From: Candidatus Multiplicimicrobium inquinatum
GTDB lineage: Bacteria; Omnitrophota; Omnitrophia; Omnitrophales; Aquincolibacteriaceae
Direction: 5' to 3'
Assembly: GCA_002344825.1 (NCBI GenBank)
Contig: DDUN01000025.1
Coordinates: forward strand, 1 to 51,824
DNA: 51,824 nucleotides
The notes beneath the pieces were generated by a model that ran no database searches, was not told where the DNA came from, and saw nothing but the letters and a program-made list of their open reading frames with translations. A program made the position numbers and the translations under genes. Each line of letters begins with the position of its first letter. Within the stretch, counting starts at the first letter, position 1. Positions 33,852 through 42,593 of the stretch are shown one piece after another.

Positions 33852-34373
33852 TTAAAACGGAGTCTTGTCTGTCTGATAGAGGAGAATTTCGATTAAGGGA
33901 TTTTCCTGCCCGCCCGCCGGCGAGGCAGATAGTCGCTCTCGGGAAACCTCTTTAAAACCTGCAGGAACACCGGGATAAAAGGCATCCCCATCAAAGTCCT
34001 GATGAATCAAAGTCAGGTAAATTCCCGCAATTTTGTCGATTGTCTGCCGGTAAATCTCAGCTCCGCCGATAATAAAAGCCTTTTCGGTTCTAACATTCTG
34101 AAGCGCAGTTTCAACTGACCCAAAGTATCGAACCTCAGGTGCTTTTCCAGATAACAATGGGTTGGCCAATCCCTTCTTGGATAAAACAAAGTTTTCGCGA
34201 TTTGGAAGCGGTCTTCCGATGCTTTCATGAGTTTTGCGTCCCATAATCACAGTTTGACCGGTAGTCAAAGTCTTAAAAAACTTCAAATCCGCCGAAAAAT
34301 GCCACGGCAATTTATTATCTTTTCCGATCACCTTATTTTGCGCCATCGCGACAACGTGAAAAATCTGCATCAT
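33852..34373 (-). CDS. folA: Dihydrofolate reductase
   Basis: 173 residues. The DHFR core is clear: VVAMAQNKVIGKDNKLPWHF near the start, then IMGRKTHESIGRPLPNR and AFIIGGAEIYRQTI. The acidic residue of the folate pocket is the Asp of SADLKFF. It reduces dihydrofolate with NADPH, supporting thymidylate synthase (37007-37801). A Ser-Ala-Ser-Pro-Ala-Gly-Gly stretch near the C-terminus is encoded by a GC-rich word (CGCCGGCGAGGC) that also occurs in the P2 element at 44351, so it may be a small in-frame insertion. It lies three bases after the permease gene. Either of two adjacent ATGs (34373, 34370) could be used. Confidence 0.95.
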   Translation of the reverse strand: MMQIFHVVAMAQNKVIGKDNKLPWHFSADLKFFKTLTTGQTVIMGRKTHESIGRPLPNRENFVLSKKGLANPLLSGKAPEVRYFGSVETALQNVRTEKAFIIGGAEIYRQTIDKIAGIYLTLIHQDFDGDAFYPGVPAGFKEVSRERLSASPAGGQENPLIEILLYQTDKTPF

Positions 34374-34376
34374 TTT

Positions 34377-36185
34377 TTAAAATTTCCAGATAAGCGGGAT
34401 AATCGTGACAGCGATGAGAAAACAAATCAAATTCAAAAGCGGACCCACTTTTAAATAATCGCTGAATTTATATCCGCCGGCGCTTTGCACCATTAAATGC
34501 GTTTGATAGCCGATCGGAGTCGCGAAACCATAAGATGCCGCAACTGTCACCGCAATCACAAACGGCATAGGGCTCACTCCCATTTGCTCAGCGATTGCCA
34601 AAGCAATCGGGAAAACCAAAACCGCGGCCGCATTATTCGACATCAGCTCGGTAAATAAATTCGCGAGTAAATAGATTCCGGCCAAAACCGCATAAGGTCC
34701 CCACTGGGACAAGGCCGAAACCATTTGATCGGCAGAGTATTGCGCGATCCCTGTATTTTCAAGCGCCTTGCTGATTCCAAATGAACATGCGATTGCGATT
34801 AAAACATCCGTGCGCAAAGCTCGCTTTGCTTCACGCGCGGTTAATGTGCGAAGTAAAAAGGCGGCAATCACCGCCAAAAGCGCCATTTGAAAAATACTAA
34901 TGGGATTACCAGCAATTTTGATATTTGCCGTTTCTCCAAAAACCGCGGCGGCAATCATGGCGACGGTTAAAAGAATCAACGCAACTCCTTGCCACGTCAC
35001 AGTCGGCGGCTTGTCGCCCAAATAAGAAATGAGATAAAAGTCCTGAGAATCACGCCAGTTTTTCACAAAATCTTCCTGCGCAAAAATCAGCAAAGTATCT
35101 CCGGAGCGCAATTCGATATCTCCGATTTTTTGCTGAATGCGTTCACCGTTGCGGTGAACCGCAACCACGCCCGCATCATAGCGAGAGCGAAAACCGCACT
35201 CTTTAATCGTTTTACCCAAAATCGGCGAGGTGGAAGAAACCACGGCTTCCACTAAATGCATGCGCAGAGCTTTGAGATCATTTTCATGAACCTCATGCTC
35301 AGCCGGCACAAGTCCGGGAATTTCCTGTAAATCAAGCACGGCAGAAGTCACCCCCGCGAACATGAGCCGATCTTCTGCCGCCAAAATTTCAGAGCGAGCC
35401 ACCGTTCCCAGCGATTTTCCGCCGCGCTCAATATCTACCAAGAATAGCCCGCGCAAATTACGCAAACCCGCCTGCTCAATTGATTTTCCGACAAGCGGTG
35501 AATCTTTCTTCACTTTCATTTCCACGACATACTCACGGCTGTTTTCTGTGATTAAATCAGTCGCCCCTTTATGATTCGGCAAAAGATTTTTACCGATCGT
35601 CATAAGGTAAACCATCCCGACTAAAGTGCAGGGAATTCCGATCCAGGCCAATTCAAAAAAAGAAAAGCCTTTCATGCCTTTTTGCAGCAAAAGTCCGTGC
35701 ACAATCAGGTTTGTAGAAGTTCCGATCAGCGTTACACAGCCACCAAGCACCGTGGCATAGGAAAGCGGAATAAAAAATTTGGAGGCAGGAAGATTAAGCT
35801 GACTTGTCCATTTTTTTACCGTGGGCGTAAAAATCGCGACTATCGCGGTATTATTTAAAAAAGCGGAAAGCGCGGCAATCGGCGCCATCATTTTCAGCAT
35901 CATCCCAGAAGTGGATTTGCTTTTTTGGTTACCTAAATAACCGACCACAGCTCCGTTAAGTACACCCGTGTTGCGAATGGCTTCACTTAAAACAAAAAGT
36001 AATGCAACCGTGATCATACCTTCATTCGAAAAACCTAAAAGCGCTTCTTTGGGAGAGACGACCCCGCCCATTAAAAGCAACGCCAGGGCGGTTAGCATCA
36101 CAAAGTCTGCGCTACCGATTCCGGCGCCAAGCGCGACCATCATGCCGGCCAAAATCACTAATGTCCAAATAACCTGAAAATCCAT
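34377..36185 (-). CDS. SLC13/DASS-family permease with two RCK-C (TrkA-C) domains
   Basis: 602 residues. About eleven membrane helices flank a soluble middle (roughly residues 205-385) made of two TrkA-C-like domains (VKKDSPLVGKSIEQAGLRNL and SSTSPILGKTIKECGFRSRY). Transport motifs are NNTAIVAIFTPTV and, in the second half, MSNNAAAVLVFPIALAIAEQ. Relatives move sulfate, dicarboxylates or other anions with sodium; the RCK-C domains probably sense a ligand. It sits between an Rrf2 regulator and folA with very short gaps, so it is probably controlled by that regulator. The substrate is not determined. Confidence 0.9.
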   Translation of the reverse strand: MDFQVIWTLVILAGMMVALGAGIGSADFVMLTALALLLMGGVVSPKEALLGFSNEGMITVALLFVLSEAIRNTGVLNGAVVGYLGNQKSKSTSGMMLKMMAPIAALSAFLNNTAIVAIFTPTVKKWTSQLNLPASKFFIPLSYATVLGGCVTLIGTSTNLIVHGLLLQKGMKGFSFFELAWIGIPCTLVGMVYLMTIGKNLLPNHKGATDLITENSREYVVEMKVKKDSPLVGKSIEQAGLRNLRGLFLVDIERGGKSLGTVARSEILAAEDRLMFAGVTSAVLDLQEIPGLVPAEHEVHENDLKALRMHLVEAVVSSTSPILGKTIKECGFRSRYDAGVVAVHRNGERIQQKIGDIELRSGDTLLIFAQEDFVKNWRDSQDFYLISYLGDKPPTVTWQGVALILLTVAMIAAAVFGETANIKIAGNPISIFQMALLAVIAAFLLRTLTAREAKRALRTDVLIAIACSFGISKALENTGIAQYSADQMVSALSQWGPYAVLAGIYLLANLFTELMSNNAAAVLVFPIALAIAEQMGVSPMPFVIAVTVAASYGFATPIGYQTHLMVQSAGGYKFSDYLKVGPLLNLICFLIAVTIIPLIWKF

Positions 36186-36200
36186 TTTCTTTTTCCTAAA

Positions 36201-36653
36201 TTATATTTCGTAACTTCCGGCCAGTTCCGATGTACATTTACGATCCAACATGCACTGTAGCGAAACGGACTCCAATTTTTCTAACTGAGCTTCAAACGCG
36301 TCTTTCATCACCAGACGAATTCCGCAATTCTCTTCACTTTCACATTCATCACACTTGCGATAGGCTGTTTTACTCAAACACGGCAAAGGAGCGAGCGGCC
36401 CTTCAATCGTCCGTAATATATTCCCAATTTTGATTGCCGATGGCGGCATGGCCAATAAATATCCGCCGCCTTTTCCTTTGCGGCTTGCCAAAATACCTTT
36501 ATTTTTCAACTCCAGCAAAATAACTTCCAAAAACTTTTTGGGCAACTTCCCTTTGGCTGCGATTCCGGAGATGAGCAGAGGCTCCGCCTGCGTGTAATTC
36601 TCTGCTAAAACCTCAAGCGCCTTGAGCGCATATTTGCTTTTCTTTGAAATCAT
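36201..36653 (-). CDS. Rrf2-family transcriptional regulator, cysteine-rich
   Basis: 150 residues. A winged helix-turn-helix N-terminus (KSKYALKALEVLAENYTQAE and AAKGKLPKKFLEVILLELKN, then SRKGKGGGYLLA) is followed by cysteines in PLPCLSKTAYRKCDECESEE and NCGIR. This spacing is typical of Rrf2 proteins that bind an iron-sulfur cluster (IscR/NsrR type). It is probably an autorepressor of the operon that includes the SLC13 permease and folA; the permease ATG follows the stop by 15 bases. Confidence 0.9.
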   Translation of the reverse strand: MISKKSKYALKALEVLAENYTQAEPLLISGIAAKGKLPKKFLEVILLELKNKGILASRKGKGGGYLLAMPPSAIKIGNILRTIEGPLAPLPCLSKTAYRKCDECESEENCGIRLVMKDAFEAQLEKLESVSLQCMLDRKCTSELAGSYEI

Positions 36654-36660
36654 AAAATAT

Positions 36661-36709
36661 ACTTAGTCTATATACTTAGTAGATTAATCTATAAAACGAG
36701 CTCTGTCAA
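36661..36709 (-). promoter_or_regulatory. Promoter and likely operator of the Rrf2-SLC13-folA operon
   Basis: A perfect TTGACA (36704-36709) and TAATCT (36681-36686) are 17 bases apart on the minus strand. The -10 is embedded in the 12-base palindrome TAGATTAATCTA (36680-36691). Between it and the gene lie two direct copies of ACTAAGTATAT with a 13-base period. Rrf2 proteins often repress their own promoters by binding such sites. Confidence 0.65.
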
Positions 36710-36883
36710 AATTATTTTTGAATTATTTTAAATGCCATAAACCTATTATTTGAAACAAGTTAAGTTAATATCACGGCGGAAATTTCCCTCAAACAATTCC
36801 AGCAAGATCAAAAAAAAAGGGCTTGGATGTAGTCTACGACCACAAACAAGAAACAGACAAGCGCACGCGGAAATACAAATCAC

Positions 36884-37008
36884 AAAAACGCATTAAAAAT
36901 GCTCAGACGCAAGACGCAAATGAGCAATCAAAGGAGGTGTGCTGAAATGCACATTGACTGAAGATTGCGAGTTTGCAACGCAGCGAATGACTTTTTTTAT
37001 GCGTTTTT
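36884..37008. repeat. P1 structured palindrome at the thyA stop codon
   Basis: Outer arms AAAAACGCAT and ATGCGTTTTT are perfect complements. Inner stems are GCAAA/TTTGC, GCAATC/GATTGC and TGTGC/GCACA, with GGAGG before the third and TGAAAT in its loop. The right arm includes the thyA TAA. The 350-base gap between thyA and the Rrf2 gene holds this element plus the Rrf2 promoter; between them (36720-36880) I see only a GTCTACGACCAC word near 36836. Confidence 0.75.
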
Positions 37009-37801
37009 AGACGGCGACAGGGGCTTTGATAGGCGGATGCGGATCGTAATTTTCGAGCGTGAAATCTTCGATTTTGAAACTAAAAATATCTTTTACTGCG
37101 GGATTAATCTTCATTTGCGGCAGCGGTTTCGGCTCACGCGATAACTGCAAATTCACCTGCTCCATATGATTCGAATAAATATGCACATCACCAAAAGTGT
37201 GCACAAAATCTCCGAGCTTCAAACCGCATACCTGCGCAATCATCATCGTCAGCAAAGCGTAACTCGCGATATTAAACGGCACGCCCAGAAAAACATCCGC
37301 GCTACGCTGATAAAGCTGACAAGAAAGTTTTCCATCCGCGACATAAAACTGAAACATCGTGTGGCATGGCATCAAAGCCATTTTGTCGATTTCACCGACA
37401 TTCCACGCAGAAATAATAAGCCGCCGGCTGTCAGGAGATTTTTTGATTAATTCGATCAATTGCGAAACCTGATCAATAACGCGCCCATCCGCGGTTTCCC
37501 AGCGGCGCCATTGTTTGCCGTAAACAGGCCCAAGATCACCATTTTGATCCGCCCATTCATCCCAAATCGAAACATTATTTTCTTTCAAATATTTGATATT
37601 GGTTTCACCTTTAAGAAACCAAAGCAACTCATGAATAATCGAACGCAAGTGAACTTTTTTGGTCGTCACCAACGGAAAGCCCTGGGAAAGATCAAAACGC
37701 ATTTGATAACCGAAGACGCTCACAGTGCCGGTGCCGGTGCGGTCGGTTTTTTTTGTGCCGTGATCCAGAATGTGATGCAGCAAATCAAGATAAGGTTTCA
37801 T
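37007..37801 (-). CDS. thyA: Thymidylate synthase
   Basis: 264 residues, the usual bacterial length. Motifs include TGTVSVFGYQMRFDLSQGFP near the start, the catalytic Cys in ALMPCHTMFQFYV, the dUMP-binding YQRSADVFLGVPFNIASYAL, and HTFGDVHIYSNHMEQVN. It methylates dUMP with methylene-tetrahydrofolate. folA is nearby (33852-34373) but in a separate operon. It lies seven bases after the DUF4340 gene, so it is the last gene of the ABC/GldFG operon. Confidence 0.97.
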   Translation of the reverse strand: MKPYLDLLHHILDHGTKKTDRTGTGTVSVFGYQMRFDLSQGFPLVTTKKVHLRSIIHELLWFLKGETNIKYLKENNVSIWDEWADQNGDLGPVYGKQWRRWETADGRVIDQVSQLIELIKKSPDSRRLIISAWNVGEIDKMALMPCHTMFQFYVADGKLSCQLYQRSADVFLGVPFNIASYALLTMMIAQVCGLKLGDFVHTFGDVHIYSNHMEQVNLQLSREPKPLPQMKINPAVKDIFSFKIEDFTLENYDPHPPIKAPVAV

Positions 37802-37808
37802 AAAAAAA

Positions 37809-39191
37809 TTATATCACGGCGGCCAAAACTTCCGGCGCAGCGGAATCATCCGCGGGCGGAACAGATTCGGAAACAAAAATAGTTTCAAAAAATTCACGGC
37901 TGACAACAAAAACGGCTTCTTGTCCGGATATCAAAGTCTTTATTTCTTGTAACTTCGGATCCGAAACATAGAAGCTCAGCTCCGCAACGTCCACATTCAG
38001 ACGCTTAATTTTCACCCGATGTGTCGGGGGCAAATCTTGTAAATCCAGCGCCGTAATGCCGGTCTCTTTTGTCAAAAACCGAAGCCTCGATAAAGCATCT
38101 AAAACCGCCGCCGCGGAAGGCCAGCCGGAACTGTGTGAGAAAACATCGGTTCTTTTTTCATCTTGGAGCTCAACGGCGTATCCCGGATCAATTTCGATAT
38201 GCAGAGGGTTGTCTTCTATCAACTCGGCATCTTCTATTTTTAAATCATCCACAACCAGCGAGGACACTTCGAAAGTTTGCGGAGAACCTTCTCGTCTGAC
38301 AAACCACCGCTCTAACTTTTCAGCCGCCGCACCCGACTTTGCAAATATCAGTCTTAATAACTTTCCTTTTTCATCACGCACCGTAATTTCAAATTCCGGC
38401 TTCCACACGCCGGGGACTGTAACAATATTCTCGCCATGCGCTCCTGTTAGCTTCGCCAAATAGTCTTCCACCTTTTCAAATCCCGGAGAAAAAGAGCCGA
38501 AGTTTGCGACAAAAGCCCACGGGGTTCCGGCTTCCGCTGAAGGCCGTTCGAGAGCCGCAATCGTGCTCTTTTTACCGGCGGCGCCCTCCATCAATTCAAA
38601 GCGCCGGATTTGTTCAAAGGTTTCGGGAACCAGCCTTAAATCCGCGAAAAAAATCGGCAACGGAACCGCGGGCTCCAGATCGGCATAAAGACCAAAAAGC
38701 GCGGGCCAGTCTTCGGCGACAAAATAAATTTTTTGTTTGTCGGGTAGCCGGATAAAAACACCTTTTCCCGAGCGTTTGATGCCGATATAAAAATCAACCA
38801 TCGCGCTGCCGTCGGCATTGAGTATTTTTAAACGGAAAGCTTGATTTTCAGCCACACCGAAACGCTCAAAATATTCTTCGCCTTCGGCGCGCCACTCCGC
38901 TTGAATTTGGTTCACCTGATTTAAAATCTCATTCACTTTTTGAGTATCGCCCGCGACACCGGACAGGCTATCAATTTTCCAACCGCTTGCATCACGCGAA
39001 AGAGAAAGCGGCGGATGGCCGGGTTTTGAAAACGAAATACGCGCGGCCTGATCGACGGGAATAAGCGGCTTCCAGACTTCGCGGCGATGCTCTCCGGCCG
39101 GAATCTGCTTTTCACGCGCTTTTTGTGCCAAAAAAATACCGAACAAAGCGATGAAAATGACGCCCAAGATAAGAAGATGTTTTTTATTCAT
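37809..39191 (-). CDS. DUF4340-domain protein, membrane-anchored
   Basis: 460 residues. One N-terminal membrane helix (HLLILGVIFIALFGIFLAQK) is followed by a periplasmic part rich in beta strands. The stretch ISFSKPGHPPLSLSRDASGW, then DTQKVNEILNQVNQIQAE and a later SLSGVAG-type turn, fits DUF4340. Such genes commonly follow GldG-like ABC transporter genes, as here, and the products probably form one envelope complex. The function is unknown. Confidence 0.8.
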   Translation of the reverse strand: MNKKHLLILGVIFIALFGIFLAQKAREKQIPAGEHRREVWKPLIPVDQAARISFSKPGHPPLSLSRDASGWKIDSLSGVAGDTQKVNEILNQVNQIQAEWRAEGEEYFERFGVAENQAFRLKILNADGSAMVDFYIGIKRSGKGVFIRLPDKQKIYFVAEDWPALFGLYADLEPAVPLPIFFADLRLVPETFEQIRRFELMEGAAGKKSTIAALERPSAEAGTPWAFVANFGSFSPGFEKVEDYLAKLTGAHGENIVTVPGVWKPEFEITVRDEKGKLLRLIFAKSGAAAEKLERWFVRREGSPQTFEVSSLVVDDLKIEDAELIEDNPLHIEIDPGYAVELQDEKRTDVFSHSSGWPSAAAVLDALSRLRFLTKETGITALDLQDLPPTHRVKIKRLNVDVAELSFYVSDPKLQEIKTLISGQEAVFVVSREFFETIFVSESVPPADDSAAPEVLAAVI

Positions 39192-39212
39192 GCCAAACCA
39201 AAACTTTTCCGG

Positions 39213-41678
39213 TTATGCCAAAAGACTTTTGAGATAACGCTGCTTTTCGCGTGATGCCGCGACAAAACGATACAGGCTTAAAACCGCCAAAATCAACGGG
39301 ACAAAAAAAGTAACCAAAAGACGCCAAACCAATTTTTCCTGACGCGATATTTTAGGCATAGCTCTGTCGACCATGCGCTTTGCGCGCACACCGATCAAAT
39401 CATCGCCAAAAGTCAAAGTATCCAAGACGTTCATCGCAAGATGATAATGCCCGCTTCCGCGCATCAGATTATTTTGAAGAAGAGTCGCCGCCCCGATCAA
39501 AATCAATTTTCCCGGCTTAGCTTCACCGCTTTTCTCGAGCTCCTCCGGTTTGGTCTCAGAGCCGGCGCTTTCGTCTTCACTCCACTTCGGCACCAGCTTT
39601 CCGGCAAAAGCATCGGGGAAAACGCCTTCCACCATCACGCCTAAATCAAAGGGACCGGTTTTCAAAACCTTGGCTTCGCGCAATTCCGCAAAACTGATTT
39701 GTGCTGTTTCAGGCAGCGCGCTGAGATGAGACTGCGCGCTGGAAGAAAACAAGGGCCGGTAAGTGAGCTCGGCCGGAAAGTTAGCCAGTTTTTCAACTGC
39801 GCTTCCCCATAAATAAAATAAAGAACCGACTTCATCCATCATGGAAACATTGGAGTGGATTCCCTGAGGCGGAACCAAAACATGAATCGGAAGTTTCAGG
39901 GGAATCGACACATCAAAAGGGCCGCCGGCGCCGATGGAAACGGTTTCGTGATTTTCATCGAGCAGCATGCTGTCACTGACGGAAAGTCCCCAGTGTGAAA
40001 GCAAATCATTCACCTGAGGATTTTTCAGCTTGGGCTCAATTTTAATTTGCCGTCCCTCGGGCACATAGGTGTACTCTTGGTTTTGAACCGCCATAAAAAC
40101 GGATCCGCCGCCGCGCAAATAACGGTTTACTTCATATTTTTGACGTGCCGACAAAAGCCGCGGCTCGATTAAAAACAACGCGCTGTACTCCTGCGTCAAA
40201 GGCTGCGCCTCAGAAAGCGCGATGCGGTCAAAGGGATACCCTTCATACTGTAAAACACGCGCTAAAACTTCGTAATGATCTTCTTTTTGCAGTTCGGGCA
40301 TTTCCCCGCCCATCAGCTGCGCCAACAAAGCGGCGGTCTCAGAATTCATAGCGCGCTCTTCCATGGGTGCCACAAAGGCAATCTTGGGATATTTTTCGAA
40401 AGTCATTTTATAAAGTTTGGAAATCAGCTTGTATTCCAGACCACCCAAATCACCGGGGTAAATCTGCGGAATAATATCCTCGGGTTTTTCCAGATAAGAA
40501 ATCGTCATCGCGGAATAAATCAATTTGAGTTCAACCTGATCCGATTCCACCGATTGCACCTGAAAAGGATAAACGCCTTTTTTAGTCACTTGCCCTTCCG
40601 CCGTGCTTTCAGCCTGCTCAGAATCAAGCGCGTTCGATGCTTCCATGTGCACAATTTCATATTTCACTTTTCCGCCCGAAGCCAATTTCAGCTCATCCAA
40701 CTTGCTGATCAAATCTCTCTCAAGCGATTTAAAAGCGGTAGGCATTTTGTCGCTGGGTGAAAGATAAAGCTTAATCAGCGCGGGTCCCGCTAATTTTTTT
40801 AAAATTTTAACGCTGGAATCAGCGAGAGTATAGATCTTGCCGTCGGTCAAATCCGTGCGAAGTGAAATTGGGCGAAGCGCTGAGTTCAGAAAAATGAAAA
40901 TTCCGAAACAAAGAACACACGCGCCTAAAAAGAAAGGAACGGCTTTCTTGCGCGCGCGCGTGTCCATCCAAAAAGCATTCAAAAGCAGAAGTAATCCCGC
41001 GCCGGAAATAAAAAAAAGAACGCTTCGAAAATCGATTACGCCGCGGACAAAAACCGCGTAATGGGGTTCCGCGCCCAAAGCCCCGCGCAGAGCGGTTCCA
41101 AAACCGGCAACCCATCCGTCCAAAGTTTCGGCAACGATGTTCTGTCCCAAAAGATAAAGCCCCAAGCAAAAAAGCAAAGTCAGCACGAACGCGACAATTT
41201 GATCGCGGCAAAATCCGGAGATAAAAAGCCCCCCGGCGATAAAAAGAGCCCCCAGAAAAAAAGCTCCCAAATAAGCGGAAGCAATTTGAGTCAGATCCGG
41301 CACGCCTAAAGTAAACAGCATCACGGGGATCAAGAAAGTCGAACACAAGGCAACGGCGTAAAATAGAAGCGCGGATAAAAATTTTCCCGTAACCAATTCT
41401 GCCGTGCTCATCGGAAAGGTTAAAAGAAGTTCAAGTGTGTTCCCGCGCCGGTCTTCCGCCCAACTGCGCATGGTCAGAGCAGCAAGAAAAACACTGAGAA
41501 GCCACGGCAAAAGATCAAAAAACGCGCGCATATCCGCCTGATTGATCAGAAAAAAAGCGGTCATAAACAATCCGCCGGAAAGCCCTGAAAAAATCATCAA
41601 AAAAATCGTCGCAACAGGTGATCCAAAATATGCGGCCGTTTCGCGCCGGAAAATTGCCTGCCAGCCGGAAGACTTCAC
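39213..41678 (-). CDS. GldF-GldG fusion: ABC-2 permease plus GldG-like auxiliary protein
   Basis: 821 residues. The first 250 are an ABC-2 permease with about six helices (IFRRETAAYFGSPVATIFLM, NTLELLLTFPMSTAELVTGK). The rest matches the GldG/ABC-auxiliary domain: RTDLTDGKIYTLADSSVKIL, then YLSPSDKMPTAFKSLERDLI, and a soluble region with PQVNDLLSHWGLSVSDSML. A final helix (LLVTFFVPLILAVLSLYRFV) anchors the C-terminus. In Bacteroidota separate GldF and GldG serve gliding, but relatives in other phyla do not imply motility. Its start overlaps the ATPase stop (ATGA). Confidence 0.88.
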   Translation of the reverse strand: MKSSGWQAIFRRETAAYFGSPVATIFLMIFSGLSGGLFMTAFFLINQADMRAFFDLLPWLLSVFLAALTMRSWAEDRRGNTLELLLTFPMSTAELVTGKFLSALLFYAVALCSTFLIPVMLFTLGVPDLTQIASAYLGAFFLGALFIAGGLFISGFCRDQIVAFVLTLLFCLGLYLLGQNIVAETLDGWVAGFGTALRGALGAEPHYAVFVRGVIDFRSVLFFISGAGLLLLLNAFWMDTRARKKAVPFFLGACVLCFGIFIFLNSALRPISLRTDLTDGKIYTLADSSVKILKKLAGPALIKLYLSPSDKMPTAFKSLERDLISKLDELKLASGGKVKYEIVHMEASNALDSEQAESTAEGQVTKKGVYPFQVQSVESDQVELKLIYSAMTISYLEKPEDIIPQIYPGDLGGLEYKLISKLYKMTFEKYPKIAFVAPMEERAMNSETAALLAQLMGGEMPELQKEDHYEVLARVLQYEGYPFDRIALSEAQPLTQEYSALFLIEPRLLSARQKYEVNRYLRGGGSVFMAVQNQEYTYVPEGRQIKIEPKLKNPQVNDLLSHWGLSVSDSMLLDENHETVSIGAGGPFDVSIPLKLPIHVLVPPQGIHSNVSMMDEVGSLFYLWGSAVEKLANFPAELTYRPLFSSSAQSHLSALPETAQISFAELREAKVLKTGPFDLGVMVEGVFPDAFAGKLVPKWSEDESAGSETKPEELEKSGEAKPGKLILIGAATLLQNNLMRGSGHYHLAMNVLDTLTFGDDLIGVRAKRMVDRAMPKISRQEKLVWRLLVTFFVPLILAVLSLYRFVAASREKQRYLKSLLA

Positions 41679-42424
41679 AGCGTTGCTCCTGTCTTAGGCT
41701 TTAACCTTTGAATAAAAATTTCTTCCAGACTAAGCGGTTTCTCGGGATGCGGATTCGGTAAGCCCTGTCCCAGTTCAGCAATCGTTCCCTGCGCAACCAT
41801 GCGGCCCTGATTGATCAAGACAATGCGTGCCGCCAGCACTTCCACTTCCTGCAGAATATGCGTTGAAAAAACAATTGTCTTCTCGCGCGCGAGGCTTTGA
41901 ATTAAATTTCTAATTTCCAAAATCTGAATCGGATCCAAGCCGGATGTCGGTTCATCCAAAATTAAAATTTGCGGATCATGCAAAAGAGCTTGTGCCAATC
42001 CCACACGCTGCTTCATTCCTTTTGAAAGCTCCGAGATACGATTTTTCCAATACAGCTTCAATTGGCAGGAGTTTTGAACCCAATCCAAACGTTCTTGTAA
42101 TTGTTTACCGTCCAAACCGCGCGCGTCGCCGGCAAATTTTAAATAATGATCCACACGCATATCCGGATAAAGCGGCGCGGTTTCAGGCAAATACCCAATT
42201 TGCCGCCGCACTTCGAGCGGATTTTGAACTAAATCGGCTCCCGCAATTTTGGCGGTGCCTGAAAAAGGATAAAGGTAAGTTGTCAGCAGGCGCATCAGAG
42301 TTGTCTTGCCGGCGCCATTGGGGCCCAGAAGACCTAAAATTTCGCCTTTCCGTGCCTGAAAGCTGACATCCTCTAAAGCCCGAAAATTGCCATAGCGCAT
42401 GGAAAGCGACTGAACATCGATCAT
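41675..42424 (-). CDS. ABC transporter ATPase (GldA-like)
   Basis: About 249 residues from the ATG at 42424; the frame extends sixteen codons upstream, but MIDVQSLSMRYGNFRALEDV is the usual family start. Walker A is GPNGAGKTTLMRLL, the signature is SELSKGMKQRVGLAQAL, and Walker B is ILILDEPTSGLDPIQ with the H-loop in VFSTHILQEVE. It drives the GldF-type permease encoded by the overlapping next gene. Promoter elements lie at 42462-42491. Confidence 0.93.
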   Translation of the reverse strand: MIDVQSLSMRYGNFRALEDVSFQARKGEILGLLGPNGAGKTTLMRLLTTYLYPFSGTAKIAGADLVQNPLEVRRQIGYLPETAPLYPDMRVDHYLKFAGDARGLDGKQLQERLDWVQNSCQLKLYWKNRISELSKGMKQRVGLAQALLHDPQILILDEPTSGLDPIQILEIRNLIQSLAREKTIVFSTHILQEVEVLAARIVLINQGRMVAQGTIAELGQGLPNPHPEKPLSLEEIFIQRLKPKTGATL

Positions 42425-42461
42425 ATTCAATTTACCTGCTATATTTTTTAGTGAGGCGTGT

Positions 42462-42493
42462 ATTTTACACAAAACACCAATCTCAGGTAAAAT
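42462..42493. promoter_or_regulatory. Overlapping divergent promoters
   Basis: Plus strand: TTTACA (42464-42469) and TAAAAT (42488-42493), 18 bases apart, directed at the Bax-inhibitor gene. Minus strand: TTTACC (42486-42491) and TAAAAT (42462-42467), also 18 apart, directed at the ABC ATPase. The -10 of each overlaps the -35 of the other, so the two should exclude each other. Confidence 0.5.
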
Positions 42494-42514
42494 ACTAGTG
42501 TTTCGCTAAAGCAA

Positions 42515-42534
42515 AAATCATGCGCGCATGATTT
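42515..42534. promoter_or_regulatory. 20-base perfect palindrome upstream of the Bax-inhibitor gene
   Basis: AAATCATGCGCGCATGATTT reads the same on both strands. It lies between the divergent promoters and the gene, in the 5' leader of the plus-strand transcript, and could be an operator. A second hairpin, ACAGGG/CCCTGT (42539-42561), follows. Confidence 0.45.
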
Positions 42535-42593
42535 CAGAACAGGGTTCAACAGTACCCCTGTAGGTATTTTATTCAAATCGAGGAGGTATCACC

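Noticed and set aside
36930..36960. Tiny reading frame with a strong ribosome-like site inside the P1 element at 36884
   Set aside because: GGAGG followed by ATG and a stop four codons later is not kept in the other copies; the GGAG block is part of the conserved structure.
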